Position numbers and translations under genes: made by a program. From DATEPR01 sp036491115 (lineage in GTDB: Bacteria; Actinomycetota; Actinomycetes; Mycobacteriales; Pseudonocardiaceae), in assembly GCA_036491115.1 (NCBI GenBank), contig DASXCQ010000105.1:1-64000 (forward strand): a DNA stretch of 64,000 nucleotides. The letters run 5' to 3'. Of the stretch, positions 52,430 through 60,858 are shown one piece after another. Under the pieces are notes generated by a model, which saw only the letters and a program-made list of their open reading frames with translations, was not told the DNA's origin and ran no database searches. How positions within the stretch are numbered: position 1 is the stretch's first letter; every line of letters starts with the position of its first letter.

Positions 52430-53417
52430 GTGAACATAGTACTCATCTCCACCTATGAGCTGGGGCGCCAGCCGTTCGGACTCGCCTCGCCAGTGGCATG
52501 GCTGCGTCAGGCCGGACACGACGTGCACGTTGTGGATCTCGCGGTCGACGACAAGCTGCCCGAACACGTGATCCGTGGAGCGGCGCTGGTCGTTGCCATG
52601 TGCCGATGCACACCGCGACCAGGCTGGCCGCTGCTGTGGCCCGGCGTGTCCGTGAACTCAATCCCCAGGCGCACATGGTCTGTTATGGACCGTATGCGTC
52701 GATGAACGAGGACTACCTGCGTTCGCTCGGCGCACAGACAGTCCTGGGCGGCGAATTCGAACAGGGTCTCGCCGACCTGGCGCGCCGACTGCCAGCCTCG
52801 TCCGACGCCGGCGATGGGACGGCCGGTGCGGATGCCGGATCGAACCGGCGGGATGTCCGTTCCTCGACCGTCTCCTTGCAGATCGAACCAGTGGTTTCGC
52901 TGGCCCGTCAGCGTTTCATCACACCGGACCGCCGTGATCTGCCTGAGCTGGACCGTTACGCGCACTTCATTGACGCCGCAGGCCAGTCCCGGCGCGTCGG
53001 CTACACCGAGGCCACCCGGGGGTGCAAGCACACATGTAGGCATTGCCCGATAGTGACCGTCTACGGCGGGCATTTCCGGGTCGTGGCTCCCGGAGGTGCC
53101 GGAGACCCAGGAAGTGCTCGACGAGTTCGACAAGCAGGCGTTGTGCTACTCGTGGACGCATCCGGACGCGCGGATGGACCGATTGCAGGCCGCCGTGTCC
53201 GACTATGCGGAAGCCGCGCAGTGCGAATCCGTGTCGAGGGGCGAGATCTTCGCGCAGGTGCTGACCCCTGGCCTGCCGGGCCGCCGGGCGGCCCGACCCG
53301 ACCCGGGACGAACTGCCCGGTGGCGAACTGGTTGCCGGCCCGCACCTGGACGAGCCTTGGTACTGCTGCGCGGAGCCCACCGACAATCAGATGATGAAAC
53401 TGGAGGTGGGCGTGTGA
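52430..53417 (+). pseudogene. CCAEP-tail radical SAM protein, decayed
   Basis: GTG 52430 with AAGGGA upstream. Order: cobalamin-binding-like N-terminus (VNIVLISTYELGRQPFGLAS ... frameshift near 52,600 ... MHTATRLAAAVARRVREL), then the iron-sulfur motif RGCKHTCRHCPIV (~53,015), then a deletion that removes most of the barrel, another shift, VPETQEVLDEFDKQALCYSW, and the C-terminus DEPWYCCAEPTDNQMMKLEV. The CCAEP tail defines a family whose other members carry CUAEP with selenocysteine. At least three lesions; inactive. Confidence 0.8.
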
Positions 53418-53593
53418 CACTCGAGGATCGGCGATCGGAGCGTGTCCATGCAGGCTGGTACCGGCGCGGCACGGCCCGCTGACCGACAGCCGGCGCCCGA
53501 ACGAGCCAAGGTGGTCTTCGTTACGGACGGAGCATTGAAATAGGGGAATCAATTACGTTCGCTCTTCGGCCGGTGCTGTCGCCGTTGCGTGGA

Positions 53594-53610
53594 CGTCACA
53601 TCGACGTCAC
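53594..53610 (-). promoter_or_regulatory. SARP-type direct repeat without an obvious target
   Basis: CGTCAC-ATCGA-CGTCAC (GTGACG repeats on the minus strand, period 11) in the gap 53418-53766. Leftward of it is the 3' end of the radical SAM remnant, so no present gene is clearly driven by it. Confidence 0.5.
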
Positions 53611-53691
53611 GTGGCAGTCGGCACGGTCCTGGTTCCGACATAAACAGGCTGGCAGACAATTGCGGGCCACCACTGTCTGTATGCGACCGTC

Positions 53692-53707
53692 TACGCCAAT
53701 TGGCGTA
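53692..53707. promoter_or_regulatory. 16-bp perfect palindrome TACGCCAATTGGCGTA
   Basis: Perfect two-fold symmetry, 60 bases upstream of the SARP C -35. A candidate operator for a dimeric repressor of SARP C. Confidence 0.5.
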
Positions 53708-53766
53708 CCTGGTGCGCCAAAACGGTCATAAGGTCATGAAGCGGGTGGTTCGCCACGGGATTCACC

Positions 53767-53795
53767 TTGGGTTCGCCTGGCATCGGTGCCATACT
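53767..53795 (+). promoter_or_regulatory. SARP-gene promoter, copy C, with small ORF start
   Basis: TTGGGT (53767-53772), 17-base spacer, CATACT (53790-53795), then TCCGG and ATG 53801. The frame from 53801 begins MSKSVQENSFGGFREG and overlaps SARP C for a long distance without stopping, unlike copies A and B. Confidence 0.6.
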
Positions 53796-53840
53796 TCCGG
53801 ATGAGCAAATCTGTACAAGAGAACTCGTTTGGGGGTTTCC

Positions 53841-54656
53841 GTGAAGGGCCACGTATTGGCCGACCGAATCGTCAGGAACTCCGAGGACGATCCCATGTTT
53901 CCCCGGCGTCCAGGTGTTCTGAACGAAAAGGCCAGTCTCTCTGTGCTGGGACAATTCGATCTTGCCGTCGACGGGCGGTCGGTTCCGCTGGGTGCGATCA
54001 GCCAGAGACTGCTGACGTTGGTCGCGATCAAGTCGGGACAGATATCGCGGAACCAGGCGGCCGGGATCATGTGGCCGGACACCAGAGCGCCCAGGGCAGC
54101 GGCCAATCTCCGGTCCGTGGTCTGGCGGCTTCAGCAAACCTGCAGCGGTGTGGTCGTTCCTTCCTTCTACGACCTCAGACTGGCACATGACGTCACCGTG
54201 GACATCCACCAGTCGTCTCGCGTCGCCTTCGAACTTCTGGACCACTCCAAGGAGATGGCTCCCGCCGAGCTGAAGAAGATCCTGCGTTGCAACCTCTATG
54301 ACGACATCGCCGCTGACCTGGGAAACAATGACTGGCTGATCGCGGAGCGGGAGCGGTTCCGTCAACTTCGCGTGCACGCACTCGAGTCACTCGCGACCCA
54401 GTTACTCGAGGCGGACTGTCACGGCCTGGCGATCGAAGCGGCGTTGGGTGCCGTGCGGGCCGACCCGTTCCGCGAGCGCCCGCGACACCTGTTGGTCGCG
54501 GCACATCTCGCCGAGGGAAGCAAACTGGAAGCCCGCCGCCAGTTCGACTCATACTGTGACCTGCTGCGGGCCGAGCTTGGTTCGTCACCGTCCGAGGACT
54601 TCATCATGCTGGGGCGTACCAACGGGTTCAACGTTTGCCCACCACCGAGACCGTAG
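53841..54656 (+). CDS. SARP-type regulator (BTAD domain), copy C
   Basis: Start at GTG 53841 with GGGGG five bases upstream. 271 residues, same layout as copies A and B (LSVLGQFDLAVDGRSVPLGA, RAAANLRSVVWRLQQTC, DWLIAERERFRQLRVHALESL). It is followed by ArsR copy 3 on the same strand. Confidence 0.88.
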   Translation: MKGHVLADRIVRNSEDDPMFPRRPGVLNEKASLSVLGQFDLAVDGRSVPLGAISQRLLTLVAIKSGQISRNQAAGIMWPDTRAPRAAANLRSVVWRLQQTCSGVVVPSFYDLRLAHDVTVDIHQSSRVAFELLDHSKEMAPAELKKILRCNLYDDIAADLGNNDWLIAERERFRQLRVHALESLATQLLEADCHGLAIEAALGAVRADPFRERPRHLLVAAHLAEGSKLEARRQFDSYCDLLRAELGSSPSEDFIMLGRTNGFNVCPPPRP

Positions 54657-54821
54657 GGCCGCCAGGTGGCGTGCCGCTCGCCAACTGTCCTCAACAGACT
54701 CGTCGGCCGCGTCGATCCGGTTGTCGCCGGGCCAGGAATCCGATGTATACGAGCGATCAACGAAGACGGTACGATGCCAGTGGATCGTGCGGGATCGACC
54801 GCCGACGATGGGGACGCTGAC

Positions 54822-55181
54822 ATGACTGTGCCACGGACGCGATCCACTGACCTCCTGCCGGAAGACCGGAGCGGGGTGGAGGTCGTCGCGAAGTTCTTCC
54901 GAGCGCTGGGCGACCCGGTGCGGCTGCGACTACTGGCATTCCTGATGGATTCCGAGCACACCGTCACAGAATGTGTGGAGAACGTCGGCCTGTCCCAGGG
55001 CCGTGTCTCGGTTCACCTGGCGTGCTTGTCCGACTGCGGGTATGTCGTGGCGCGGCGCGAGGGCCGCTACGCCTACTACCGGGTCAGCGATCACCGCGTC
55101 GCCACACTGATGACGCTCGCCCGTGCGCTGGCTGCCGAGAACGCCGCCGCGCTGGCGACTTGCGTGCGGATCACCCGCTGA
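54822..55181 (+). CDS. ArsR-family metal sensor, CmtR-like (copy 3)
   Basis: Start at ATG 54822 (MTVPRTRSTD), with an in-frame ATG at 54774. 119 residues: FFRALGDPVRLRLLAFLMDS, NVGLSQGRVSVHLACLSDCGY and a C-terminal Cys (LATCVRITR). The three ArsR copies are more alike to each other than to generic ArsR proteins. Its stop lies four bases from the convergent FHA-like gene. Confidence 0.88.
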   Translation: MTVPRTRSTDLLPEDRSGVEVVAKFFRALGDPVRLRLLAFLMDSEHTVTECVENVGLSQGRVSVHLACLSDCGYVVARREGRYAYYRVSDHRVATLMTLARALAAENAAALATCVRITR

Positions 55182-55184
55182 GCG

Positions 55185-56762
55185 CTATCCCCCGCCGAGC
55201 AAACCCATGGCGCACTGGGCCAGTCCCACGACGTCGACAACGCACAGCGTCGTGGTCGGTACCGGTGACACGGGTGCCGGTGAACTTGGTGGCCGCGGCG
55301 GCGAGGTCGGCACCGGCTGGGTGGTCGTGCCACCACCCGGACTGGTGGGCGGTGCCGGCAGGGTGACGGGCGCGACGCCGGTCGGTGGTAGTGGTCCAAG
55401 GGTGGGGTTGGGCAGCGGCAGCGGCGGAATCGACAGCCGACCGGTTGGCGAGACTGGAAAAAGCGGCGAGGTGGCGCCCTGCGTCTGCGACGGCAAGGTC
55501 CACGGTGGAACCGAGAACGAGGACAGTGGCGGCGGCGGAATGAGGGTTGGTGGGCTGACTCCCGCTCGCCGTTCACCGTTACGCGATCCATCGACGATGG
55601 CGAAGGCGACTGCGCCCGCCAGCACGACGATGGCGGCTGCTGCCGCGACCCGCCGGGCCGCCGGCGAGGTCCGGCGACCGGCGGGAACGATGATCCTGGT
55701 CGCGACCGGCTCGCGTGGCTCGGTGGGCACAACGTCAGTGGCGTACGGACTGTCATAGCGGACGACGTGTTCACCCGCCACCAACGCCGAGCCGGGCACC
55801 AGAGGCACGGGAACGTTGACCGCGGCGCCGATCCGGGTTCCGTTGGGCAACAGGACCGCGACGGGGCCGGCGGAGCTGGACACCACGGGCTGCCAGCCGA
55901 CGATTCGGATGTCGGCCAGTCCCGACCCGGTCGACTCGCCGTCGGATCGAAACTCAAGGGCATCGTCGGTCACGATCACCGACAAGTCGCGGTCCAGGAC
56001 ACGGGTGGTGCCGTCCGTCGTGATCAGAACGCCCACCGGTGGCCGTGTTCCGAGAACCGGAGGCTGCGGTGGCACCGCCGCACCACACGTCATGCAGTAC
56101 AGCACGTCGGCATTGCCGAAATGGCCGCTCGGACACAGCGCTCCCGTGACCAACTGGTCGGTCCTGGGTTCGCTCCGGGGCAGTTCCACGACGTCGCCCG
56201 GCCCGCCGGCCATGACGGCTAGTTGATGTGGCTGGTCCGGGGACCGCAGGGACTCCAGCCACTGTGTCTCCAGCCATACATCGGTCCGGTGCCGCCGTCC
56301 AGGGGCCCGGCGCAGTACCCGGCCTCCCTCGAACCGCCACCGAAAATGCAGTACCCGGATCGGGCCCTGGAGGAACAGCCACATCACCAGCCAGGCTGTC
56401 ACGATGTGGATGGCGAACGCCGGGAGCAATGGCGCTGCGAGCCCGACGGTACCCGGGAGCAGATGCAGCCAGTGATCCAGGAACCACAGTGCGATTGCCT
56501 CGTTCACGACGGTGAGCAGGCCGAGCAGTGTCGGCCAGTCCTTGTCCCACCGAATCTGCTGCAGCAGATGGTAGACCAGTTCCCAGAGCAGGCCGAGCCC
56601 GGCCATGAGCCCGAGATTCTCGAAGGTCATATGGTAGGTGGTGCCGATGCCGGTGCCCGGCGGCACCGGAAGCAGCGGAGTCAGCATCACCGTCCACAGG
56701 ACGCCCACTGTCGCCACCACGAACAGCCGTGTCTGAAGGCGGCCGGCCAGCACCTGAGTCAC
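55185..56762 (-). CDS. Membrane protein with zinc-ribbon-like knuckle, FHA-like domain and Pro-rich tail
   Basis: GTG 56762 overlaps the stop of the FAD oxidoreductase. 525 residues: four or five membrane segments (~10-150), a Cys knuckle (CPSGHFGNADVLYCMTCG, ~210-230) common in actinomycete FHA proteins, a degenerate FHA fold (~265-335), one more membrane segment (AAAAAIVVLAGAVAFAIV), and a Pro/Ser/Thr-rich outer tail ending with two Cys. FHA domains bind phosphothreonine. Co-translation with an oxidoreductase is unusual; function unknown. Confidence 0.7.
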   Translation of the reverse strand: MTQVLAGRLQTRLFVVATVGVLWTVMLTPLLPVPPGTGIGTTYHMTFENLGLMAGLGLLWELVYHLLQQIRWDKDWPTLLGLLTVVNEAIALWFLDHWLHLLPGTVGLAAPLLPAFAIHIVTAWLVMWLFLQGPIRVLHFRWRFEGGRVLRRAPGRRHRTDVWLETQWLESLRSPDQPHQLAVMAGGPGDVVELPRSEPRTDQLVTGALCPSGHFGNADVLYCMTCGAAVPPQPPVLGTRPPVGVLITTDGTTRVLDRDLSVIVTDDALEFRSDGESTGSGLADIRIVGWQPVVSSSAGPVAVLLPNGTRIGAAVNVPVPLVPGSALVAGEHVVRYDSPYATDVVPTEPREPVATRIIVPAGRRTSPAARRVAAAAAIVVLAGAVAFAIVDGSRNGERRAGVSPPTLIPPPPLSSFSVPPWTLPSQTQGATSPLFPVSPTGRLSIPPLPLPNPTLGPLPPTGVAPVTLPAPPTSPGGGTTTQPVPTSPPRPPSSPAPVSPVPTTTLCVVDVVGLAQCAMGLLGGG

Positions 56763-58333
56763 GGGCGTACTCCTCGCAGCCACTTGCACCAGCCGGTGAC
56801 CGACCGGGACATGCCTAACCGTGGACAGAAGCCGCGTCGCGCCAGGTCGTCACAGATCTGCAGCGCGGCATGCGTGAATCCCCAGAACGAGTCGACCGGT
56901 GCCAGGTAGCCGCCCTGGGTGACGGTGCCCGAGGCATAGATCGCCCCGGCCTCCTCGCAGACCCCTTTCACCTCGAAGTGTTCTCCGACGTCGAGTCCGC
57001 CCATCGGGTTACGGGATGCGTCGGTGGTGTCGAGCAGATCGGCCAGCAACCGGCTTTCTCCCACGTTGAGCCGTAGCCCGGTGCAGTCGATCACGAAGTC
57101 GACGTCGATCCTGGTGTTCGCCGGCAGGGTTGCGACGTCGATACGTGCCTCAACGGTGCCTCGCGCGGTCGGCGTGAGTTCTCTGAGCTCGCCTCGGTAT
57201 GCCCGGTAGTAGCCGGCATCGCGCCCGTGCTGGAGCTGAGCCTGCCAGGTGCGGCGTAAGGCGCTCGTCGTACCGCCGATCGTTTTGATGTATTCGGCAC
57301 GCTGGTGTGCGTCCATGCCGAGCAGACGCTGCCGTAGCTGTCCGGCCGTCGCCGCCTTGGGGAAACTGAATGGCTGGTAGCTCCAGCCGTCACCGCCACG
57401 ACGACCGAACGTCCTGGGTCCGTCGTGTTGATCGACATGGGTGCGGAACAGATGCATGATCTGGACGTCCTGGCCGGATCGAAAGCGCTCTTCGAACAGT
57501 CGTTCCAGGATCCGTGACGCCGTGATGCCAGCGCCCCGGATCACGACCGTGGTCGGCCGCCGGGTCAGTACCTGATACACGTGCTCGTGCGGTTCGTATG
57601 CGTTGACCACACGGAAGTACTCGTGGTGTTTCTCACGGTAGGTGCGGACCTCGGGAGCGTAATTGACCGCGGAATAGCCGGTCCCGATATGCACATAGTG
57701 GCTGCACAGCGCGAAGGGAGGTCCGCCGGCCGTGGGCCGCACCAGCGAGAAGTAGCCACCCTGGTCCCGCCGACGAACCATCCGCACCCAACCAGGCGTG
57801 ATCATCGATGTCCATTCGATCCGCGCCGCTTCCCGGTCGATGCCATGGAACACTTCATCCGGACTCGGATTGAAGTACTCCGCGACCAGGGGTTCGGTGA
57901 GAACGTTCCACAGCGGCTGGATGGTGCGCCGTGAAATGGCCCGCTGGACGGCGTATCCGGGAAAACCCCACACGTTGTCGACCCTGGACATCGAGTCCGA
58001 TCGCAGCGATTCGTGGTCGAGGATCTGCGAGCACCGCATGAGGTGTCGAATGCCCGTGTACGGCGCGCCATGCGCACCGACAACCCGGATGTCCTCTGCG
58101 GGCACACCACTCACCCGGAGAAAGTCGACCAGCGCGAACGACGCGAGGCCGCCGCCGATGGTGACGAGCGGTACGTCCACCACGCGGAGTCCGGCCGCGC
58201 GAACCAGTTCGTCGGTCCAGACGGGTGCCGCGGACAAGCGGTCGAGTCTGTCCTGGTCGGCCCATGTCGTGCTTGTTGTGGCCTCATCGGTCAGTACATC
58301 GGTGGACAGCGGCCCATGCAACGCCTTCGACAT
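56759..58333 (-). CDS. FAD/NAD(P)-dependent oxidoreductase
   Basis: ATG 58333 with GGGGAG five bases upstream. 524 residues. The dinucleotide motif VTIGGGLASFALVDFL (~55-70) and a later TTVVIRGAGITASRIL mark two nucleotide-binding sites, and DVDFVIDCTGLRLNV is the flavoprotein consensus before the last domain. The layout resembles N-hydroxylating or Baeyer-Villiger-type monooxygenases, but a close family is not recognised. A SARP-type direct repeat lies upstream, so it belongs to cluster 2. Confidence 0.8.
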   Translation of the reverse strand: MSKALHGPLSTDVLTDEATTSTTWADQDRLDRLSAAPVWTDELVRAAGLRVVDVPLVTIGGGLASFALVDFLRVSGVPAEDIRVVGAHGAPYTGIRHLMRCSQILDHESLRSDSMSRVDNVWGFPGYAVQRAISRRTIQPLWNVLTEPLVAEYFNPSPDEVFHGIDREAARIEWTSMITPGWVRMVRRRDQGGYFSLVRPTAGGPPFALCSHYVHIGTGYSAVNYAPEVRTYREKHHEYFRVVNAYEPHEHVYQVLTRRPTTVVIRGAGITASRILERLFEERFRSGQDVQIMHLFRTHVDQHDGPRTFGRRGGDGWSYQPFSFPKAATAGQLRQRLLGMDAHQRAEYIKTIGGTTSALRRTWQAQLQHGRDAGYYRAYRGELRELTPTARGTVEARIDVATLPANTRIDVDFVIDCTGLRLNVGESRLLADLLDTTDASRNPMGGLDVGEHFEVKGVCEEAGAIYASGTVTQGGYLAPVDSFWGFTHAALQICDDLARRGFCPRLGMSRSVTGWCKWLRGVRP

Positions 58334-58423
58334 CACATCTCCCCGTAGCCCCGTCGGCCGGTGTCACGTCGAGATCGGACCCAGCGCGTCAACCTCACTC
58401 GTCGCCACTGTCGCGCGAAGGTC

Positions 58424-58440
58424 GTCACGGCGTCGTCACG
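58424..58440 (-). promoter_or_regulatory. SARP-type direct repeat before the FAD oxidoreductase
   Basis: CGTCAC-GGCGT-CGTCAC; on the minus strand GTGACG-N5-GTGACG, period 11, 91 bases before the start at 58333. Confidence 0.6.
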
Positions 58441-58569
58441 TCGGAGCGCGACGCGAACGCGACGGCTACGCGACCAATCGGTCCCTATGGTCCGCTCAGT
58501 CCGTCATGGATCTGAGGAAACCTAACACCTCAGGTGCTTTCCGCAGGAGCCTGACCAACAGGAGATGAC

Positions 58570-59256
58570 ATGAGCGAACCGAGCACCCAGCCGACAGAGG
58601 ACAGCGCCGAAGTCGAGAACAAGAACATGGGACGCCGCGCCTTCATGCGTACGTCGGCGATGGGGGCTGCGGCCGTCGCGGCAGTGGGGGTCGCGGCGAC
58701 CGCCGTAGGACATGCGCACCACGTACCGCAGGTGCGGGCCGCCGCGGCCAGCTCTCCGGTGCTGGAGGACGGTGGGGCAGGGTTCCACGCCGAGATGGGC
58801 ACCATGCAGATGCTCAGCGCGGCGACACTGTCACCGAAGCTGGTTACCTGCGCCGTCGGTCAGATGGGTCTGAACAGCGACATGGTCGCGGCTCTGCAGC
58901 CGGTCCTCGGCAAGGTCTTCGGCCCGGGCTTCACCGGGCCGTTCGCCATGCTGATGTTCGCCGAAGAAGTCACGTCCTACGACGTCGACCGGTCCGCCAA
59001 GATGATCACCGCCAAAGGCACGATGCGATCGATCACCAAGATCGGCGGGCTCACGATCGACGACGCGATGACTCCGTTCCTGGCCATCGGCACGGACAAC
59101 AAGGCCAAAGGCACGCCGGACACGTTCTTCCTGAGCTACAAGACACCGTTCTGGAACACCGCGACGAATCCACTCGCGACGCCGTCCCAGTTCGTCAGCG
59201 GATTCTCCCAGTTCGGCGGGGAACTCATCATGGGTCAGGTCAACGTCGCCCCGTGA
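58570..59256 (+). CDS. Tat-exported protein of unknown function
   Basis: ATG 58570 after GGAG. The N-terminus has a twin-arginine signal (GRRAFMRTSAMGAAAVAAVG), so it is exported folded. The mature part (~160 residues) has few motifs (MFAEEVTSYDVDRSAKMITA, MRSITKIGGLTIDD). Tat export suggests a bound cofactor or metal. It is followed by a polytopic membrane protein and a CCGLP protein on the same strand. Confidence 0.7.
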   Translation: MSEPSTQPTEDSAEVENKNMGRRAFMRTSAMGAAAVAAVGVAATAVGHAHHVPQVRAAAASSPVLEDGGAGFHAEMGTMQMLSAATLSPKLVTCAVGQMGLNSDMVAALQPVLGKVFGPGFTGPFAMLMFAEEVTSYDVDRSAKMITAKGTMRSITKIGGLTIDDAMTPFLAIGTDNKAKGTPDTFFLSYKTPFWNTATNPLATPSQFVSGFSQFGGELIMGQVNVAP

Positions 59257-59341
59257 CCACCAGCGTGGCGGGAGCCGAGCCATGACCGTGGCCGCTCCCG
59301 CCCGGCCGTGCACACATCGGACCGACGACAGGAGGAAGGGC

Positions 59342-60283
59342 ATGGTCAGAATAGAAGGTGTCGAGACCGGGGTGTCCCGCCAGGTCACGCCCGAACCGGA
59401 AGCCGGCCGCCGAGGGCTGGTCGTCGGTCTCAGCGCGCTGGCGGGTATTGCGATCGCGATACTCTGGTCGGCCCGGTTGGTGGACGACGACATCGGTGTC
59501 AACACGGCCAGCGGTCTGATCGGCGGCAATGCCACGGACGCGACCGTCACCGGTACGGTCACCGGCCTGATATTCGCCTTCGTCACCGGCGTGGCGGGCA
59601 CGTTCACCGCCTGCAACGTCGCTGTCTTCAGCGCGATCGCGCCCATGGTCCACCACAACTCGTCGGTGGCCAGCAGGATCCGTCAGGCGTTCGCCCCACT
59701 GGGCTGGCTGGCTCTGGCCGCGGTCGTCGTCGCAGGCACCTACGGCGCGGTTGGCGCACTCCTCGGCGGCCGCATCCCGCAACTGTCCACGGCCGCCGTG
59801 GGTGGTCACGTTCCCGTTCGGACATTGCAGTCGATCGCCGTGTTCGGAGTGATCGGCCTCATCATGCTGTACCTGGGCCTGGCGTCGGCCGGCCTCGTGC
59901 CCGATCCGCTGCGCCGCCCCGCTGCCCGATGGGCACCGACGCGTCCACTGTTCATGGGGATGCTCATCGGCGGCTTCCTCATCGGCCGGCCATGGCCGCT
60001 GTTCCGCAAGATGTTCGCGTACGCGGCGAGCACGCATGACGCCGCGTTCGGTGCTGCCGTGTTCGTGTTGATCGTACTGGGCAACATGATCCTGCTCGGC
60101 GTGATCTTCCTCGCGCTGTCCGCCAGCAGCTTCCCGCATTGGCTGCGCGCCAAGCCTTCCCGAGCCGTGACGCTCGCGACGGTCGCGCTGGTGGTCGGTG
60201 GAGTGTTCACCTTCGTCTATTGGGACGTGCGAGTACCCGCTGGGCTCGGCTTCGGTTGGTTCCCCGCGATGCCGTGGCACTGA
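59342..60283 (+). CDS. Polytopic membrane protein, transporter-like
   Basis: Start at ATG 59342, preceded by AGGAGGAAGGGC; an ATG at 59282 lacks a ribosome site. 313 residues, six or seven membrane segments. VTGVAGTFTACNVAVFSAIAP contains a conserved-looking Cys within a helix, like thiol or metal transporters of the DsbD/CcdA or Mer type. It also has a HHNSS loop. The substrate is not known. Confidence 0.65.
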   Translation: MVRIEGVETGVSRQVTPEPEAGRRGLVVGLSALAGIAIAILWSARLVDDDIGVNTASGLIGGNATDATVTGTVTGLIFAFVTGVAGTFTACNVAVFSAIAPMVHHNSSVASRIRQAFAPLGWLALAAVVVAGTYGAVGALLGGRIPQLSTAAVGGHVPVRTLQSIAVFGVIGLIMLYLGLASAGLVPDPLRRPAARWAPTRPLFMGMLIGGFLIGRPWPLFRKMFAYAASTHDAAFGAAVFVLIVLGNMILLGVIFLALSASSFPHWLRAKPSRAVTLATVALVVGGVFTFVYWDVRVPAGLGFGWFPAMPWH

Positions 60284-60343
60284 CCGGTCGTTCCGAACGC
60301 GGTGCGCACGTTGCGAGGCATGGATGAGAGGACATGATCGGTG

Positions 60344-60559
60344 ATGCCTAGTCAGCCCGATCGCGACAGCGAACACACTGCTGTGGCCGTCTGGGCGCTG
60401 CTACTGGTACCGGTGGTCTGCTGTGGTCTTCCGGTGCTGGTCGTCAGCGGCACCCTGGCCGGGGTCGGCTGGTGGCGGCACAGCATCTGGCTGGTGGGCA
60501 TAGCGATGGCACTACTACTCGCCATCGCTGTTCTCGTCGTGTGGCGGACGCGCCGCTGA
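60344..60559 (+). CDS. Small membrane protein with CCGLP motif
   Basis: 71 residues from ATG 60344 (or GTG 60341). Two membrane segments: WALLLVPVVCCGLPVLVVSG and WLVGIAMALLLAIAVLVVW. It is a paralogue of 46756-47046 and shares the vicinal Cys pair of MerT-like proteins. Confidence 0.6.
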   Translation: MPSQPDRDSEHTAVAVWALLLVPVVCCGLPVLVVSGTLAGVGWWRHSIWLVGIAMALLLAIAVLVVWRTRR

Positions 60560-60578
60560 AGCTCCTTGCCCACCGTGC

Positions 60579-60621
60579 GACAAGGCACCTTGTTGTAGGC
60601 GACCCACAAATTAGCCTTGTC
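60579..60621. terminator. Inverted repeat downstream of the small membrane gene
   Basis: GACAAGGC (60579-60586) pairs with GCCTTGTC (60614-60621) around 27 bases. Probably the end of the rightward unit. Bases 60,622-60,858 hold nothing else I can support. Confidence 0.4.
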
Positions 60622-60858
60622 GGACGGCGGATGAGCCGGTGGAGATGCGGGCCTTGCTGGAGGCGGTTCGCGACCGGGCGGCCGGCAGCGCCACCGCACC
60701 GTGACAGAGAGGTGGACTCCGCCATTCCCGCGGACCCGGTGGCACCCACCCCGCGACGCCCGGATCACAGCGAGAGCGCTGGTGACCAGCGGTGAAGGCT
60801 GGGCTGCCAGTGCTCGCACGGTGGTCCGGGTGGCGGGGGACCGATCGGCCGAGGATGG

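Noticed and set aside
53350..53417. Selenocysteine (CUAEP) in the radical SAM tail
   Set aside because: The codons here are TGC TGC (CCAEP), so no selenocysteine is encoded.
43826..58333. Arsenic resistance or organoarsenic biosynthesis locus
   Set aside because: There are ArsR proteins but no ArsC, Acr3/ArsB, ArsM or BsnM-like genes that I can recognise; merA makes mercury the more supported metal.
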